A stretch of DNA of 64,000 nucleotides from Fodinisporobacter ferrooxydans (lineage in GTDB: Bacteria > Bacillota > Bacilli > Tumebacillales > MYW30-H2). Where the stretch lies: NCBI RefSeq assembly GCF_022818495.1, contig NZ_CP089291.1, positions 1,107,536-1,171,535 of the forward strand, written 5' to 3'. The notes under the pieces were generated by a model. That model was given only the letters and a program-made list of their open reading frames with translations. It did no database searches and had not been told where the DNA came from. The position numbers and the translations under genes were made by a program. Positions 37,690 through 47,120 of this stretch are shown piece after piece (the stretch's first letter is position 1; every line of letters starts with the position of its first letter).

Positions 37690-39393
37690 GTGCATGCAGA
37701 AGATTTATTTGGGCCAAAAGGAGAAGAATGGTTAAAAGCTCACCTTGGCGAACCGTGGACTGCTGAAATGGATGAATATATACGAGATGTTTGGAAAAAA
37801 CAGGAAACATGGTTGTTGAAATGTCAACCTGAAATCGCTTTTTTGTTGCTGTTGCGGCAATATGTCTGGAGGGACATGGATGGACTGGAAGCGCGTGTCC
37901 GCAAGCTCATTCAGGAATTTGCAGTGTATGGAGAGTATGGACGTTTAACGGGATCGATTCTGCTTTTGGCCCTCGTTCAGTTGGAGCAGCGTGGATGGAA
38001 TTCGGAGACAGATGCGCTTTGTTTGCAAATTGAGCAAGAACAATTGGCTTTGGAGTCATACGAATCTGTTTTGCGCATGTTTTTATTGGCACAAACTGCA
38101 GTCATTCGAGGCGATGAAACGACTGCAAATTTATTATATAAGGAATTGCTGGATATTCAATATTTCAATGATTCATCAATTGGATGGTTATTTGTAAGAA
38201 TTTATGAAAAAACGTTTTTGTTTCTGATGCGATATACGGGACATCCTCTCTGGTTGCGTTGGCATGCTGTTGCAGAGCATTGGTGCCAAACGTTTTCGAA
38301 TAGCCCATTAACGGAACGATTAAATCCTTTACTCGCATTAAACAGGGATAAACAAATGGTTTTAAGTTCGTCCAAAAAATACGAAATATTCGAAATTTTG
38401 CCTGTGGATCTCTTGAAAGAAAATTGTGTGGACAACGAGTGTGTTGTTATTCAATTTATTCGGAAAGCCAAACTGTCAAAATCGTTGCAGGACATTGAAA
38501 GCGCACGAATCGCTGCTCAAACTTACGGAGATCCGTTTTGGATCCAAACGGCCTGTGATATTGCACGGGTCAATTCATCAAAACATAACGGTTTTGAGCA
38601 AGAAGATTTAAATACCGAAATAAAGGAACCTGGTCTTTTTTATACTTTCTTTGGTATTTTTCAGGGATATTTAAAAGATGGAAATGTTCTATTCCCAAAA
38701 TCGTTTCGCAGAAAAAAGGTCAAACAGTTTTTGGCTTATCTTTTGCTGCAGCCAGACTATCGGGTAATGAAAGAAAAAGTGAATGAATCTTTTTTTGCGA
38801 AAGACGAATCAGATCATAACCCAAACTACCTTCATGTAATGCTGCATCGCCTGCGGAACATTTTTTATACACAGACAGGAATACCCGATGGCTGGGTATG
38901 GATCCATGATGGAATGATCGAATTAAATATCCAACGCATAATAAATGTGGATGTGCAAGAGTTTTTGAAACTGGCGTCCGTTGGGCACCATTTGTGGCAT
39001 GAGGATCAAGTCGAGGCGATACGATTATACCGCAAAGCGACCGGGATGTTTCGACCGGAAGTCGCGCCAGAATTTGAATATGAAGAATGGATGATCGCAA
39101 GCCAATTCAATCTCAAAAATGAACAGCAAAAAATGTTAAAACGTTTAAGCGGTTATGCACAGAAAATAGGAAGTCCTGAGCAAGAGATCTACTACTGTGA
39201 AGAACTGCTTAAGCTCGATCCAATAGATTTTCAGACACTGTATCAATTGTACAAAGGATATGAATATTTGGGTGAACACAAGAAAATTTCAGATTTATAT
39301 GAATATTATAAGCAGTTAATGTCTGTAGACAATGAAGAATTGCCGGAGTGGATGACAACCGTAAAAAATGCTTTGAAGGAACACCAAATATAG
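37690..39393 (+). CDS. BTAD/SARP-type regulator with long N-terminal helical domain
   Basis: 567 residues from a GTG at 37690 (AAGGTGGTG upstream). Residues 1 to about 310 are helical and TPR-like without a recognisable ligand domain. Residues about 315-420 form an OmpR/SARP-like winged helix (RRKKVKQFLAYLLLQPDYRV, then YLHVMLHRLRNIFY). Residues about 430-565 form the bacterial transcriptional-activation (BTAD) TPR domain (AIRLYRKATGMF, YCEELLKLDP). It lies 33 nt before a membrane PP2C phosphatase gene, so the two probably form one transcript. No P-loop NTPase domain is present, unlike large SARPs. Confidence 0.8.
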   Translation: MHAEDLFGPKGEEWLKAHLGEPWTAEMDEYIRDVWKKQETWLLKCQPEIAFLLLLRQYVWRDMDGLEARVRKLIQEFAVYGEYGRLTGSILLLALVQLEQRGWNSETDALCLQIEQEQLALESYESVLRMFLLAQTAVIRGDETTANLLYKELLDIQYFNDSSIGWLFVRIYEKTFLFLMRYTGHPLWLRWHAVAEHWCQTFSNSPLTERLNPLLALNRDKQMVLSSSKKYEIFEILPVDLLKENCVDNECVVIQFIRKAKLSKSLQDIESARIAAQTYGDPFWIQTACDIARVNSSKHNGFEQEDLNTEIKEPGLFYTFFGIFQGYLKDGNVLFPKSFRRKKVKQFLAYLLLQPDYRVMKEKVNESFFAKDESDHNPNYLHVMLHRLRNIFYTQTGIPDGWVWIHDGMIELNIQRIINVDVQEFLKLASVGHHLWHEDQVEAIRLYRKATGMFRPEVAPEFEYEEWMIASQFNLKNEQQKMLKRLSGYAQKIGSPEQEIYYCEELLKLDPIDFQTLYQLYKGYEYLGEHKKISDLYEYYKQLMSVDNEELPEWMTTVKNALKEHQI

Positions 39394-39426
39394 AATCGCT
39401 TTTAACAGAAAGGGAAATTGCTTCGT

Positions 39427-41304
39427 ATGAAGAAAAAAATTGATTGGAGATATTTGATCTTTTTATGTGCTTTTCAAGGATGGGTTCTCACCAATCCATT
39501 ATTCGGAAAAATACTTGCGACATTTGCTGCAGCGAACGGAATTAACCCGCTGTCACTGATTTATCCCTTTCTGCTTGTATACTCATTATCTTTTGTATTC
39601 TGGGGAATTTTGCTTGCAAAAGTTACACTTTCCACACGGATTCAAACAACCTTGCTGGCTTTCATTCTCATTCTTATCATCGGATTCAATCTTTCCTGTT
39701 TATGGGTGCTGCCAAAATATTGGAAGTGGATTTTTTCTCTGGAAGGATTGTTGTCATCCTACCCCTCATTTCTATGGTTAAATTTGATTCGGCAACGGGT
39801 AAGTCCCCGTTCGATCGGATGGAATTTAGGTGTGACAGGTTTTTTTGTTGAAGCAATGCTTTATATCGTCAACATACTAAGTAATAATTTTCAACCTCGA
39901 CTAGCTTTCCTACTATTTCAAGGTCTAATTTTGGTTGCTTTTGTATGCTTTATCTCTTCCCCGCAAAGTTTTGTAGTTTCACAAGCATCGATAAAGCCAA
40001 ATCGTTTCACAAAAAAAGACAATACAGCCATGTTTGTTGTACTGCTTTTTATTTATATTATCTACCTCGAGGGTGGATTGATGTATCAAGTCATCGATCC
40101 ATATCTGGAGCGATTCCCAACATTCTTTCTCTATTATTCCCCCCTTCCGTATACGATTGCAATGCCACTCATCGGATTGCTGGGAGATAATAAAGGATTT
40201 CGCCCCATAACATTATATGGTCTCGTATTATTAGGTGGAGCCTATGCCATCTTCGCACTCTCCCATTCTTTCCCTGCTGCAGTCATCGGTGCTACCGCAG
40301 TCCACCTTTCGTTTGCATTTCTCGATTTTTTTGTGTTGTTCGTATTAGCAAAACGGGAAACGAGATGGAATACAATGCTCGGCATTGGTATCGGCTTATG
40401 TGTTTATAATGGTTCCATTCTCTCCGGATCATGGTTCAGCCAGATGTTTCTTAAATTTAGTGGTGATAAATCGCCGCTCGTGATTTATTTATTCGCCATT
40501 CTTCTCATCTTTCTTTCTTTTTTATGTGTGGACTGGGTGAATCGGAGGGAAATTCAAATGAATTCAGACGAACAAGAAATGGGCAAGGAGCTACAAGCGG
40601 CACAGCAAGTGCAAATGGGAATGTTTCCGAAAATACAGGAGTTCCCTGAGAGTCTGGATATTTCCGTGTGCCTGAATGGAGTGAAACAGGTAGGGGGGGA
40701 TTTTTATGATGTAATTCCATTAAGTCCCACCCGCCATCTGCTCGTCATCGGCGACATTATGGGGCACGGTCTGGCATCTGCTTTGCTGGTGTCCTCTTTG
40801 CTGTCCAATATTCGTTTGGAGTCACAATCAGAAGTTTCCCCGAAAGAAATTTTGCAAAAAGTAAACCGCTATTTTATTCGCGATGTTCGCTCTTCTTTAT
40901 TCGTCACAATCGGTCTTGCCCTTGTCGATCAAAGCCATCAAACAATTACGTACGCTGGTGCAGGACACCCATTTCCTTATTTGATAAAAAAATCAGGGGT
41001 ACAGGAAATCGAATTACCTTCGATTCCGTTGGGGGTGGATGCGCAGACGGTTTTTGAACAGGTGACAGTCCCCATGCAGCCAAATGATATTTTAGTATTA
41101 TATACGGATGGTTTAATTGAAGGGGAAAATGCAGCAGATGAAATATTTGGATTTGAGCGGTTTTCCAAACTTTTGCAAACAATTAATCCGCTGCATTCCT
41201 TGGACAAGTCCAGTCATGCGATAGTGGAAACGATTCAGTCGTTTTGCAGTGAAACGATAAAAGATGATAGTACGCTATTTATGATGCGTTTTCGACAGAT
41301 ATAA
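39427..41304 (+). CDS. 12-TM MFS-like protein fused to a SpoIIE-type PP2C phosphatase
   Basis: 625 residues. Residues 1 to about 370 hold about 12 hydrophobic helices in two blocks of six separated by a polar loop (KPNRFTKKDN), an MFS-like layout. After a short coiled-coil (EMGKELQAAQQVQMGMFP, the usual lead-in of SpoIIE/RsbU phosphatases) comes a complete PP2C domain: VGGDFYDVIPL, IGDIMGHGLASALL, YAGAGHPFPYLI, LYTDGLIEG and DDSTLFMMR. All the metal-binding Asp residues are visible. The expected role is dephosphorylation of an anti-anti-sigma factor in response to a membrane signal. No STAS or anti-sigma gene is adjacent. I chose ATG 39427 over TTG 39418 by ribosome-site spacing. Confidence 0.85.
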   Translation: MKKKIDWRYLIFLCAFQGWVLTNPLFGKILATFAAANGINPLSLIYPFLLVYSLSFVFWGILLAKVTLSTRIQTTLLAFILILIIGFNLSCLWVLPKYWKWIFSLEGLLSSYPSFLWLNLIRQRVSPRSIGWNLGVTGFFVEAMLYIVNILSNNFQPRLAFLLFQGLILVAFVCFISSPQSFVVSQASIKPNRFTKKDNTAMFVVLLFIYIIYLEGGLMYQVIDPYLERFPTFFLYYSPLPYTIAMPLIGLLGDNKGFRPITLYGLVLLGGAYAIFALSHSFPAAVIGATAVHLSFAFLDFFVLFVLAKRETRWNTMLGIGIGLCVYNGSILSGSWFSQMFLKFSGDKSPLVIYLFAILLIFLSFLCVDWVNRREIQMNSDEQEMGKELQAAQQVQMGMFPKIQEFPESLDISVCLNGVKQVGGDFYDVIPLSPTRHLLVIGDIMGHGLASALLVSSLLSNIRLESQSEVSPKEILQKVNRYFIRDVRSSLFVTIGLALVDQSHQTITYAGAGHPFPYLIKKSGVQEIELPSIPLGVDAQTVFEQVTVPMQPNDILVLYTDGLIEGENAADEIFGFERFSKLLQTINPLHSLDKSSHAIVETIQSFCSETIKDDSTLFMMRFRQI

Positions 41305-41354
41305 AAATGGTTAAGACTGTCTATGTCAACCAATGCTTAAGGAGGAGAAACGAT

Positions 41355-41882
41355 ATGCAGCACGAACACACACGTGTTTATGGGACATTTCCAAGTCAAT
41401 TAGGCACGGAAAAATCAGTTCTTATTATGGCTGAACGTTTTCTGACTCCCTATCATTTCCCCATCTTCTAATGGTCAGGTGAGCATTCCCGGATATCAAA
41501 AGTCTCACCGATTGATCTAATCGACTGGGAAGTTCTACGTTCCCCTATTAAGTTGACAGTTCTAGAATCGACTAACAAATTACCAGACGGGCTTGATACC
41601 ATCATCATAGAGAGAACTGATTCGTATGGCATTTCTGCCCTACTCCAAGGCTTCGTTGATATAAAGGAAGCCAACGCCTGGAGGCAACGTCAGGATGCTT
41701 TTCTAGCCGGAGAGACAGGACATAGTTTTGGAATTTCAGGAATATGTGAAACAGGATTTACTGCCACACTTCACAATGTTTTACTAACTGGGCAACATAC
41801 ACTTCGCGGTGATGGTCAACTTTCCGTTACATTGCATGTACCGTTGATCGTTCTGTTCCATGATGGCCTGAAATGCCACTAG
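41355..41882 (+). pseudogene. 176-codon gene with an in-frame TAA stop at codon 39
   Basis: The ATG at 41355 has AAGGAGGAG upstream. The frame reads 38 codons (starting MQHEHTRVYGTFPSQ) to TAA at 41469-41471, then stays open in the same frame for 136 more codons (SRISKVSPIDLIDWEV, then TIIIERTDSYGISALLQG) to 41882. One reading frame with one stop indicates a single damaged gene. I do not recognise the family. It follows the phosphatase gene by 50 nt and may have belonged to its operon. Confidence 0.6.
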
Positions 41883-41975
41883 ATAAACCTATATCAATTA
41901 GATGAAGTCAGTCGCTGACAGCCCGTAGTCCGTTTCCTCTCGGTTTGCGGACTTTCCTCTCCTCACGGGACATCA

Positions 41976-42019
41976 CCCAGCAAAAAAATTCGCCGTTACT
42001 TGTGGTAGGGTTCACCGTA
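41976..42019. repeat. 44-bp direct repeat, left copy
   Basis: Matches 63657-63700 with two mismatches. In this copy a second arm follows (AAATTCGCCGTT ... AACGGCGAATTT), so that 41983-42039 forms a terminator-like hairpin. Confidence 0.7.
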
Positions 42020-42118
42020 ACTGGTCAAACGGCGAATTTTATTTTCAAGACCAATCCCTCCTATTTTGCTTATTTTTATTGTAAAATTGAGATAGAAAAT
42101 TCAAAGGAGGCGATCGGT

Positions 42119-42367
42119 ATGTTTTGGGAAGAAGTCCGTCAGCTATATCCTAATCAATTTGTGTTAGTACAAGCTTTAAAGTCTCGTGTAGAAGATAACA
42201 AAAAATATGTTGATGAGGTAGCTGTAATTCGCCCAATTCCCGATGAAAAAGAAGCTACCAAGGTTCTGGTTAGGTCTAAAGGAGATACTTTTGTTTACCA
42301 TACATCCAAGCTTGAGATTGCTATGCCCATTGTTTTTAAACCTATTTATAGAGGTTTTAAACAATAA
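42119..42367 (+). CDS. small protein of unknown function, upstream of a retropepsin-like gene
   Basis: 82 residues from the ATG at 42119 with AAAGGAGG 8 nt upstream (MFWEEVRQLYPNQFVLVQAL). No TM and no known motif. The stop codon overlaps the start of the retropepsin-like gene (TAATG), so the two form a translationally coupled pair. This pairing of a small soluble protein with an aspartyl-protease-like protein is the only hint to its role. Confidence 0.7.
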   Translation: MFWEEVRQLYPNQFVLVQALKSRVEDNKKYVDEVAVIRPIPDEKEATKVLVRSKGDTFVYHTSKLEIAMPIVFKPIYRGFKQ

Positions 42368-42751
42368 TGAATATAAATTTAAATTTAACTAACCACTTTT
42401 TACATGCCTCTTTAACCATCACTTTTCAGGGAAGAACTGAAACCATTGATCGATTAGTAATAGATAACTGGTGCAGCCCAATCTTTGATTTCTTCGGACT
42501 CAGTCTTTGAACTAGGAATTTATGCAACTGATTGTGAAATTACTACGATGTATGGTATAGGTGGAGAGGATCATGCTTTTAGAAAAGCCGTAGACAAAAT
42601 TCAGTTCGACACGTTTGAAGCGGATCAATTTTACTTAGATTTTGGTTACTTCGAAGAATTATATGGAATTAACGGTATTATTGGGTTGGACATTCTTCTC
42701 TCAGGAAATTTCGTTATTGATTTAAAGGGTATGGAAGTTTACCAAAAATAA
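42367..42751 (+). pseudogene. retropepsin-like aspartyl protease gene, frameshifted at the catalytic motif
   Basis: The frame from ATG 42367 reads to RLVIDN and then leaves the family. With one A removed at 42466-42467 it continues as IDTGAAQSLISSDSVFELGI, the D(T/S)GA active-site turn of retropepsins, and runs to the stop at 42751 (GIIGLDIL matches the flap/psi-loop region). So a single-base insertion lies exactly in the catalytic triad codons. It could be a real mutation or a sequencing or assembly error in a short A tract. Confidence 0.75.
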
Positions 42752-42897
42752 ATCAGTGACCCCTCGTCTAGACCATTATGTATTGCTTTTATAATTGCTA
42801 GTTGTAGCAATACTAGTTCCCCCTGAACACGACTCCTTATACTGGCCTAATCAGCATGCTGGATGAGCCGTGCGAGGCCACTATGGATTCCGTTCAT

Positions 42898-43806
42898 TTA
42901 TTTCCTTTTCTTTTTCTTCTTGTTCATTGGGGTTGGGTATGATAGCTCTGGCTTAAAATACTTGTCCAACGTACGAATTCCTCTAGGCATTTCTTTCCTT
43001 CTTTCACCCATGTACATTTCGGCAACCGGAAAGAAGGACTCCACTTTGTCTGGGATCATGTCCAATTCAACCCGTGCCTCTTCTTCTTGGATATTTACCG
43101 GAACCTCCCCTTCCCTTGCAGCCGCCATTTCAAATTCCCCCATCTGATCGAGAATTTGTCCCAATGAGAAATGGGATTCCGCCTGAGTTGGATCCAAACG
43201 AACCGATTGTTCAAAAGCCACGGTAGCCAGCTCCGGTCTTCCGCCCTTATTATATAGATTTCCAAGCTTGTTCCAGTGAAGACTGTCCTCCTGCGTTTGA
43301 ATTTTCTTAAGCAGATATTCTTCAGCGTCGGTGGCAAAACGATGCCTGCTGCCGTCAAATAGGCTCAGTGGACCAAAGTGGAAACCTTGATTCTCCATTT
43401 TCACGGTACGCATAAGAAGCATAGTCGTCATTACAAACATAAAGTCGGTTGGAAACTCCCAATTCCCCGCTGAATGACAATGCCTGCAACGGAAATAACC
43501 GGTTGTCTGAATATACTCATCTATACTGACCCCTGATTTTTGCTTCCTTTTCACATCTTTATAGTACCTGTCGATATCAAAGGCAATCATTCCGATATCA
43601 TATTTTCCTTTTCTCCCGCAATGATTGCAACGAAGCATTTTGAAATTTTCGGCTGTCAAAGGCCTTATGCGATCTATGTTCCTGATTACTTTTCTCATAT
43701 ATTGACTAGGAAGAGCAGCAATGTCAGTTGGATTCGGCTCCGGCTGTGACTCATTGGTTAAGACAAGCATCAATGATGGGCTGAATCCAGCAGCTACGTT
43801 TTTCAA
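42898..43806 (-). CDS. zinc-ribbon and TPR protein of unknown function
   Basis: 302 residues. Two CxxC pairs about 50 residues apart (RCNHCGRKG, RCRHCHSAG) can form a zinc ribbon. A central TPR segment follows (SLHWNKLGNLYNKGGRPELA, then HFSLGQILDQMGEFEMAA). It ends in a Lys-rich tail (NKKKKKRK). No catalytic motif was seen. It lies at the left edge of the insertion-sequence stack, and its promoter side faces the first IS 50 nt away, so its expression may be affected. Confidence 0.6.
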   Translation of the reverse strand: MKNVAAGFSPSLMLVLTNESQPEPNPTDIAALPSQYMRKVIRNIDRIRPLTAENFKMLRCNHCGRKGKYDIGMIAFDIDRYYKDVKRKQKSGVSIDEYIQTTGYFRCRHCHSAGNWEFPTDFMFVMTTMLLMRTVKMENQGFHFGPLSLFDGSRHRFATDAEEYLLKKIQTQEDSLHWNKLGNLYNKGGRPELATVAFEQSVRLDPTQAESHFSLGQILDQMGEFEMAAAREGEVPVNIQEEEARVELDMIPDKVESFFPVAEMYMGERRKEMPRGIRTLDKYFKPELSYPTPMNKKKKKRK

Positions 43807-43914
43807 AATAAATTTCCCCTTACTTATTATTCTTTCGACACAGAATCCTCTTTCCTATCTATAAATGAGCAAAAATACTTACAAATTTATACAACAAAAA
43901 AGTATAGACTGCCT

Positions 43915-44328
43915 CTAGGCCAGCTTTAATTGTTGCAAAACAGCTTCAATAGGTACTTGATTCTTTGCAGATTCATAAATCCATTGGACGTAGTCCACTT
44001 TTACTTGCTTTCGTACCATTATAAGTCCATCTCCAAATTTTGAAGGCTGACCTAAACCGATGGTGCAATATAAATGTGTCAGCGAAAGTAGTATCCAAAG
44101 TCGTTCTATTGCACGAATGGAACGAACTTGATATCCATCAAAACCTAGATTTTGTTTAGTTTGCCGAAAGAAAATCTCGATCGGCCAACGGCGACTATAA
44201 TAATCAAGGATGGTTTGTGTCTCTAAGGATACATCTGTACACAGAAACGCATGTAATGCTTTCGAATTTTGAAACGCATCCAATGGCCAGCAAAGGAGTA
44301 CCACCGCATTCTCAATGCCATTTAAAGC
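43915..44328 (-). pseudogene. 3' part of the split DDE transposase (IS copy 1)
   Basis: Encodes the C-terminal third (VLLCWPLDAFQNSKALHAFL, then RRWPIEIFFRQTKQNLGFDG with the final catalytic Glu region), nearly identical to residues from about 262 of the intact copy at 61970-63160. It is separated from its 5' part by the IS1380 insertion. Confidence 0.85.
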
Positions 44329-44333
44329 TCCTT

Positions 44334-46044
44334 CCTGAATCCGTGACAGCTTTTCAGTTAATGTTTTAGAAATGGATAAACACTCTAATTCTTGTCTGAA
44401 CTATTGAAAATAGCATATGGTTTACTGGTTACTATGACTGTGAATCTTCTTCGACTTATTGCTTTTTGGGGCAAACTCGGATTTTGGCAATATCAAACTA
44501 AACCCTCTAAACTTATTTTTTTGAGAAGGCATTAGATATCTACGTGCTTGTCGTAAATCTCTTTACGAAGAAGCAGTCGTATACATTTGCTTGACCGTAT
44601 GAAACCACGGACAGTAACAGCCAAATCGCAGTTTCCATTTACGAGCGTGTCGAACCAAGCGAGCTGCAAGATAAATCATGTTTTGAATGACCGTTCGAAT
44701 CCGTCGGCGCTGAACAGACTTTTTGAGTGGCGAGAATGGTGTTTGCAAGCTTTGTTGGCCGATGATCCGTAGCAAATTATAGGCGAATACACCCGCATGC
44801 AGGATTACGTCATTCGTTTTAAATTTGCCTGCCGGCAGCCGTTCCATATCAAGATCTGTCTTGATTTCGCTGTGAAATTGCTCGCTAGTTCCGTGATCAT
44901 GATACAATTCAATGACTTGCCAAGCGGAACAGGTAAGGGATGTCCAATAGGTATCGACTTCAATTTCCGGCACGAACAACACTTGTCCGTCTTTGGTGAT
45001 CGTACGTTCCGTCACTTGAAATACGACACGAACCGACTGTTGCATTTCTTTCACGTAAAGGGAAGTCGAACCGATGTACACCTTTTTCCCTTCCCGTTGT
45101 TCACAGCAGATTCCTTTGGTTTGAGCGACCGTAAGCCACTCTTCGCGGGATTCCTTGCGTAAGTTGCGTTTGATAATGTAGTCTGCTTTTGTTTCTTCTG
45201 CATGGCACACGACAAGATTGTCCTTGCTGTCATTGCCCGAATCTAGGCGAACCAATAGAGGCTGTTCTGTGATCATGCGGGCATAGTGAATGCTCTGGCT
45301 TAGAAAGGCGGGTGTCCCATTTTGGCAATGTTGCTTGCCTTCCCGTAATTCGACGTTCATGTTGTATCCTTCCCGAGCCAGATAAGCGAAGATGGGTGCG
45401 TAACCATCAAACGCCTTGTACGTTCGGGAAGTGCCTTCCTTTTTGGTCTTGGAGTTGTCAAAGGGCGAAACATCTACATCAAGCGGAAGAAACTGTTGTT
45501 CTGTCCCATCGGGCAGTCGGATCATAATTGGAGTAAGGGGAACGTTGATGGTTTTCAATAACGTCGCCGACTCTTCCTTCAATATCGTTTGCCAATCCGC
45601 ATCTTCCGATGCTCCCGCCATATCAAGACGCTGACGCAGTGTGGGACTGGAAGGAACCAATTTCAAGTCCAACGAGAGGGCAAAAAAATCATCTTCACGG
45701 AAAGGCTCGATGGCATCGAAGTCGTTCTTGCCTTGACAAAGCAGACCCAGATAGGAAGACATGATGTCGCCGTTGGAAATGTCAGGAGAACGAACTCCGT
45801 CGAGTTTCGTATGATCCAATCGTTGTGTCAATCGGGTTTGTGCAATCAATTGGCCTATGGCAGCAAGTCCCGAATGCGAAGTCAGGTATTCATTGGATTG
45901 TTCAAATTCAAAATGTACCGGCATATAATGGACACCCCTGTGGTGAAGTTTGTTTATGTAAGAAAAAAACTCGGTTTTCTCCATTATACGTATTAAATCT
46001 CTGTTATTCTATTGTTTTCATAAAAGTAATTTCACGGATTCAGG
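44334..46044 (-). mobile_element. IS1380-family element, 1711 bp
   Basis: 13-bp terminal inverted repeats CCTGAATCCGTGA / TCACGGATTCAGG, flanked by the 5-bp target duplication TCCTT (44329-44333 and 46045-46049). It contains one full-length transposase gene. Inserted inside the transposase gene of the larger IS. Confidence 0.92.
44563..45984 (-). CDS. IS1380-family transposase
   Basis: 473-residue DDE transposase. Catalytic-core markers are DVDVSPFDNSKTKKEG (first Asp pair), LLVRLDSGNDS (second Asp) and DHGTSEQFHSEIKTDL (Glu), all as in IS1380 family members. The gene is intact and spans most of its element, so the element is probably still active. It sits in the same direction as the transposase it interrupts. 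Confidence 0.94.
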   Translation of the reverse strand: MEKTEFFSYINKLHHRGVHYMPVHFEFEQSNEYLTSHSGLAAIGQLIAQTRLTQRLDHTKLDGVRSPDISNGDIMSSYLGLLCQGKNDFDAIEPFREDDFFALSLDLKLVPSSPTLRQRLDMAGASEDADWQTILKEESATLLKTINVPLTPIMIRLPDGTEQQFLPLDVDVSPFDNSKTKKEGTSRTYKAFDGYAPIFAYLAREGYNMNVELREGKQHCQNGTPAFLSQSIHYARMITEQPLLVRLDSGNDSKDNLVVCHAEETKADYIIKRNLRKESREEWLTVAQTKGICCEQREGKKVYIGSTSLYVKEMQQSVRVVFQVTERTITKDGQVLFVPEIEVDTYWTSLTCSAWQVIELYHDHGTSEQFHSEIKTDLDMERLPAGKFKTNDVILHAGVFAYNLLRIIGQQSLQTPFSPLKKSVQRRRIRTVIQNMIYLAARLVRHARKWKLRFGCYCPWFHTVKQMYTTASS

Positions 46045-46049
46045 TCCTT

Positions 46050-46821
46050 CATATCGATACACCCAATAGGTAGATCCGTTTACGGTCACGAGGCAAACGT
46101 CCTGTTTGGTCACATACGATGCGAAGGTACTAATTGGAACTCGAATCCCTTTGGGATAGACAATGCGGTTTGTTTTGAGTGCACCAATTAAATGGTATCC
46201 TCGCTCTGCATAAGTATTCATAAGTTTTGGGCATGTATACCATGAATCGACCAATGCATATCCAGAATAAAGTGGAATCGGCATGGTTTTGGCCAAATCA
46301 CAAGCGTCATCAATTTTGCTTTGGCTCGATTTATCATAACGGTGAATATCATGAATGAGAGAATGTTCTCCACATTGAACAATCGTAGCCTGAACTTGAT
46401 GACCCCAAACGGTTTTTCCTTTTAAGTGGGAATGATGGTAGTCTGTTTGTTCGATTGGGTGTTTTGCCTGTGACGAAGGCTTTGTCTTCTCACTAACAGT
46501 ATCATCATGAATCACAAAAATAGGCTGTTCTGTTTGTTTGGCATGAGACAAAACAAATGAAAGCGATTCTTGTTTTACAAGTCTTTGGATATACGATTCG
46601 TCCCAAACACCATCCGAGAGAAAGTGTCCAATGGATGTTCGATGACATGAACTCCATTCCGCTATATCTACCACTTTACCACGATACCCTTTAGCGGTAG
46701 CTGCAATAAAAAATTCTTGAATATGCCGCAAGGCAGGCTTTGAAACATATAAGGATAGCCTACGGCTTTTTAAGAAATTGATTATTGCTTCGTGGTTTGG
46801 TATGGTAGTATTATGAGACAT
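46050..46821 (-). pseudogene. 5' part of the split DDE transposase (IS copy 1)
   Basis: Encodes the first two thirds of the transposase (HEAIINFLKSRRLSLYVSKP, then FVIHDDTVSEKTKP and ALVDSWYTCPKLM) up to WVYRYEG, where the IS1380 element cuts in. Apart from the first few codons it is nearly identical to the intact copy at 61970. The ATG has a GGAGGATTCACAA leader. Confidence 0.88.
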
Positions 46822-47071
46822 TTGTGAATCCTCCAGGTATGGTTTTGTGTGGTAACTTAATCTTATACCACAGGAGAGGACAAATGTCTCTATTGTTTTT
46901 AATTGGTAAAGAAATGGAAGCGAATTTGCTCATTTATAGTAACAACAATGATTTTGAATTATTCTTTTTTTACTGGACAGTGAAAAGTTTTTGTCGAAAA
47001 ATTGTTGGATATAGGAATAGCTAAGGAGAGTCTTCAACATGACTTGGTCAGTTCTCCTTTTCGCCCTCCTT

Positions 47072-47108
47072 CGCACCGTACGTGATTCTTTCGAATCATA
47101 CGGCGCTC
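47072..47108 (-). ncRNA. group II intron domain V
   Basis: Minus-strand hairpin: GAGCGCCGTATGATTC, GAAA loop, GAATCACGTACGGTGC. Domain V is the most conserved part of group II introns and holds the catalytic triad region. Confidence 0.85.
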
Positions 47109-47120
47109 CATCATGACCTT

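Larger units (their letters stand above)
43859..46939 (-). mobile_element. DDE insertion sequence copy 1 (IS4/IS701-like), interrupted by an IS1380-family element
   Basis: The ends CTATAAATGAGCAAA (43859) and TTTGCTCATTTATAG (46925-46939) are perfect inverted repeats. Removing the inner IS1380 insertion leaves about 1365 bp with one transposase gene. A second copy of the same IS lies at 59964-63216. Confidence 0.8.
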
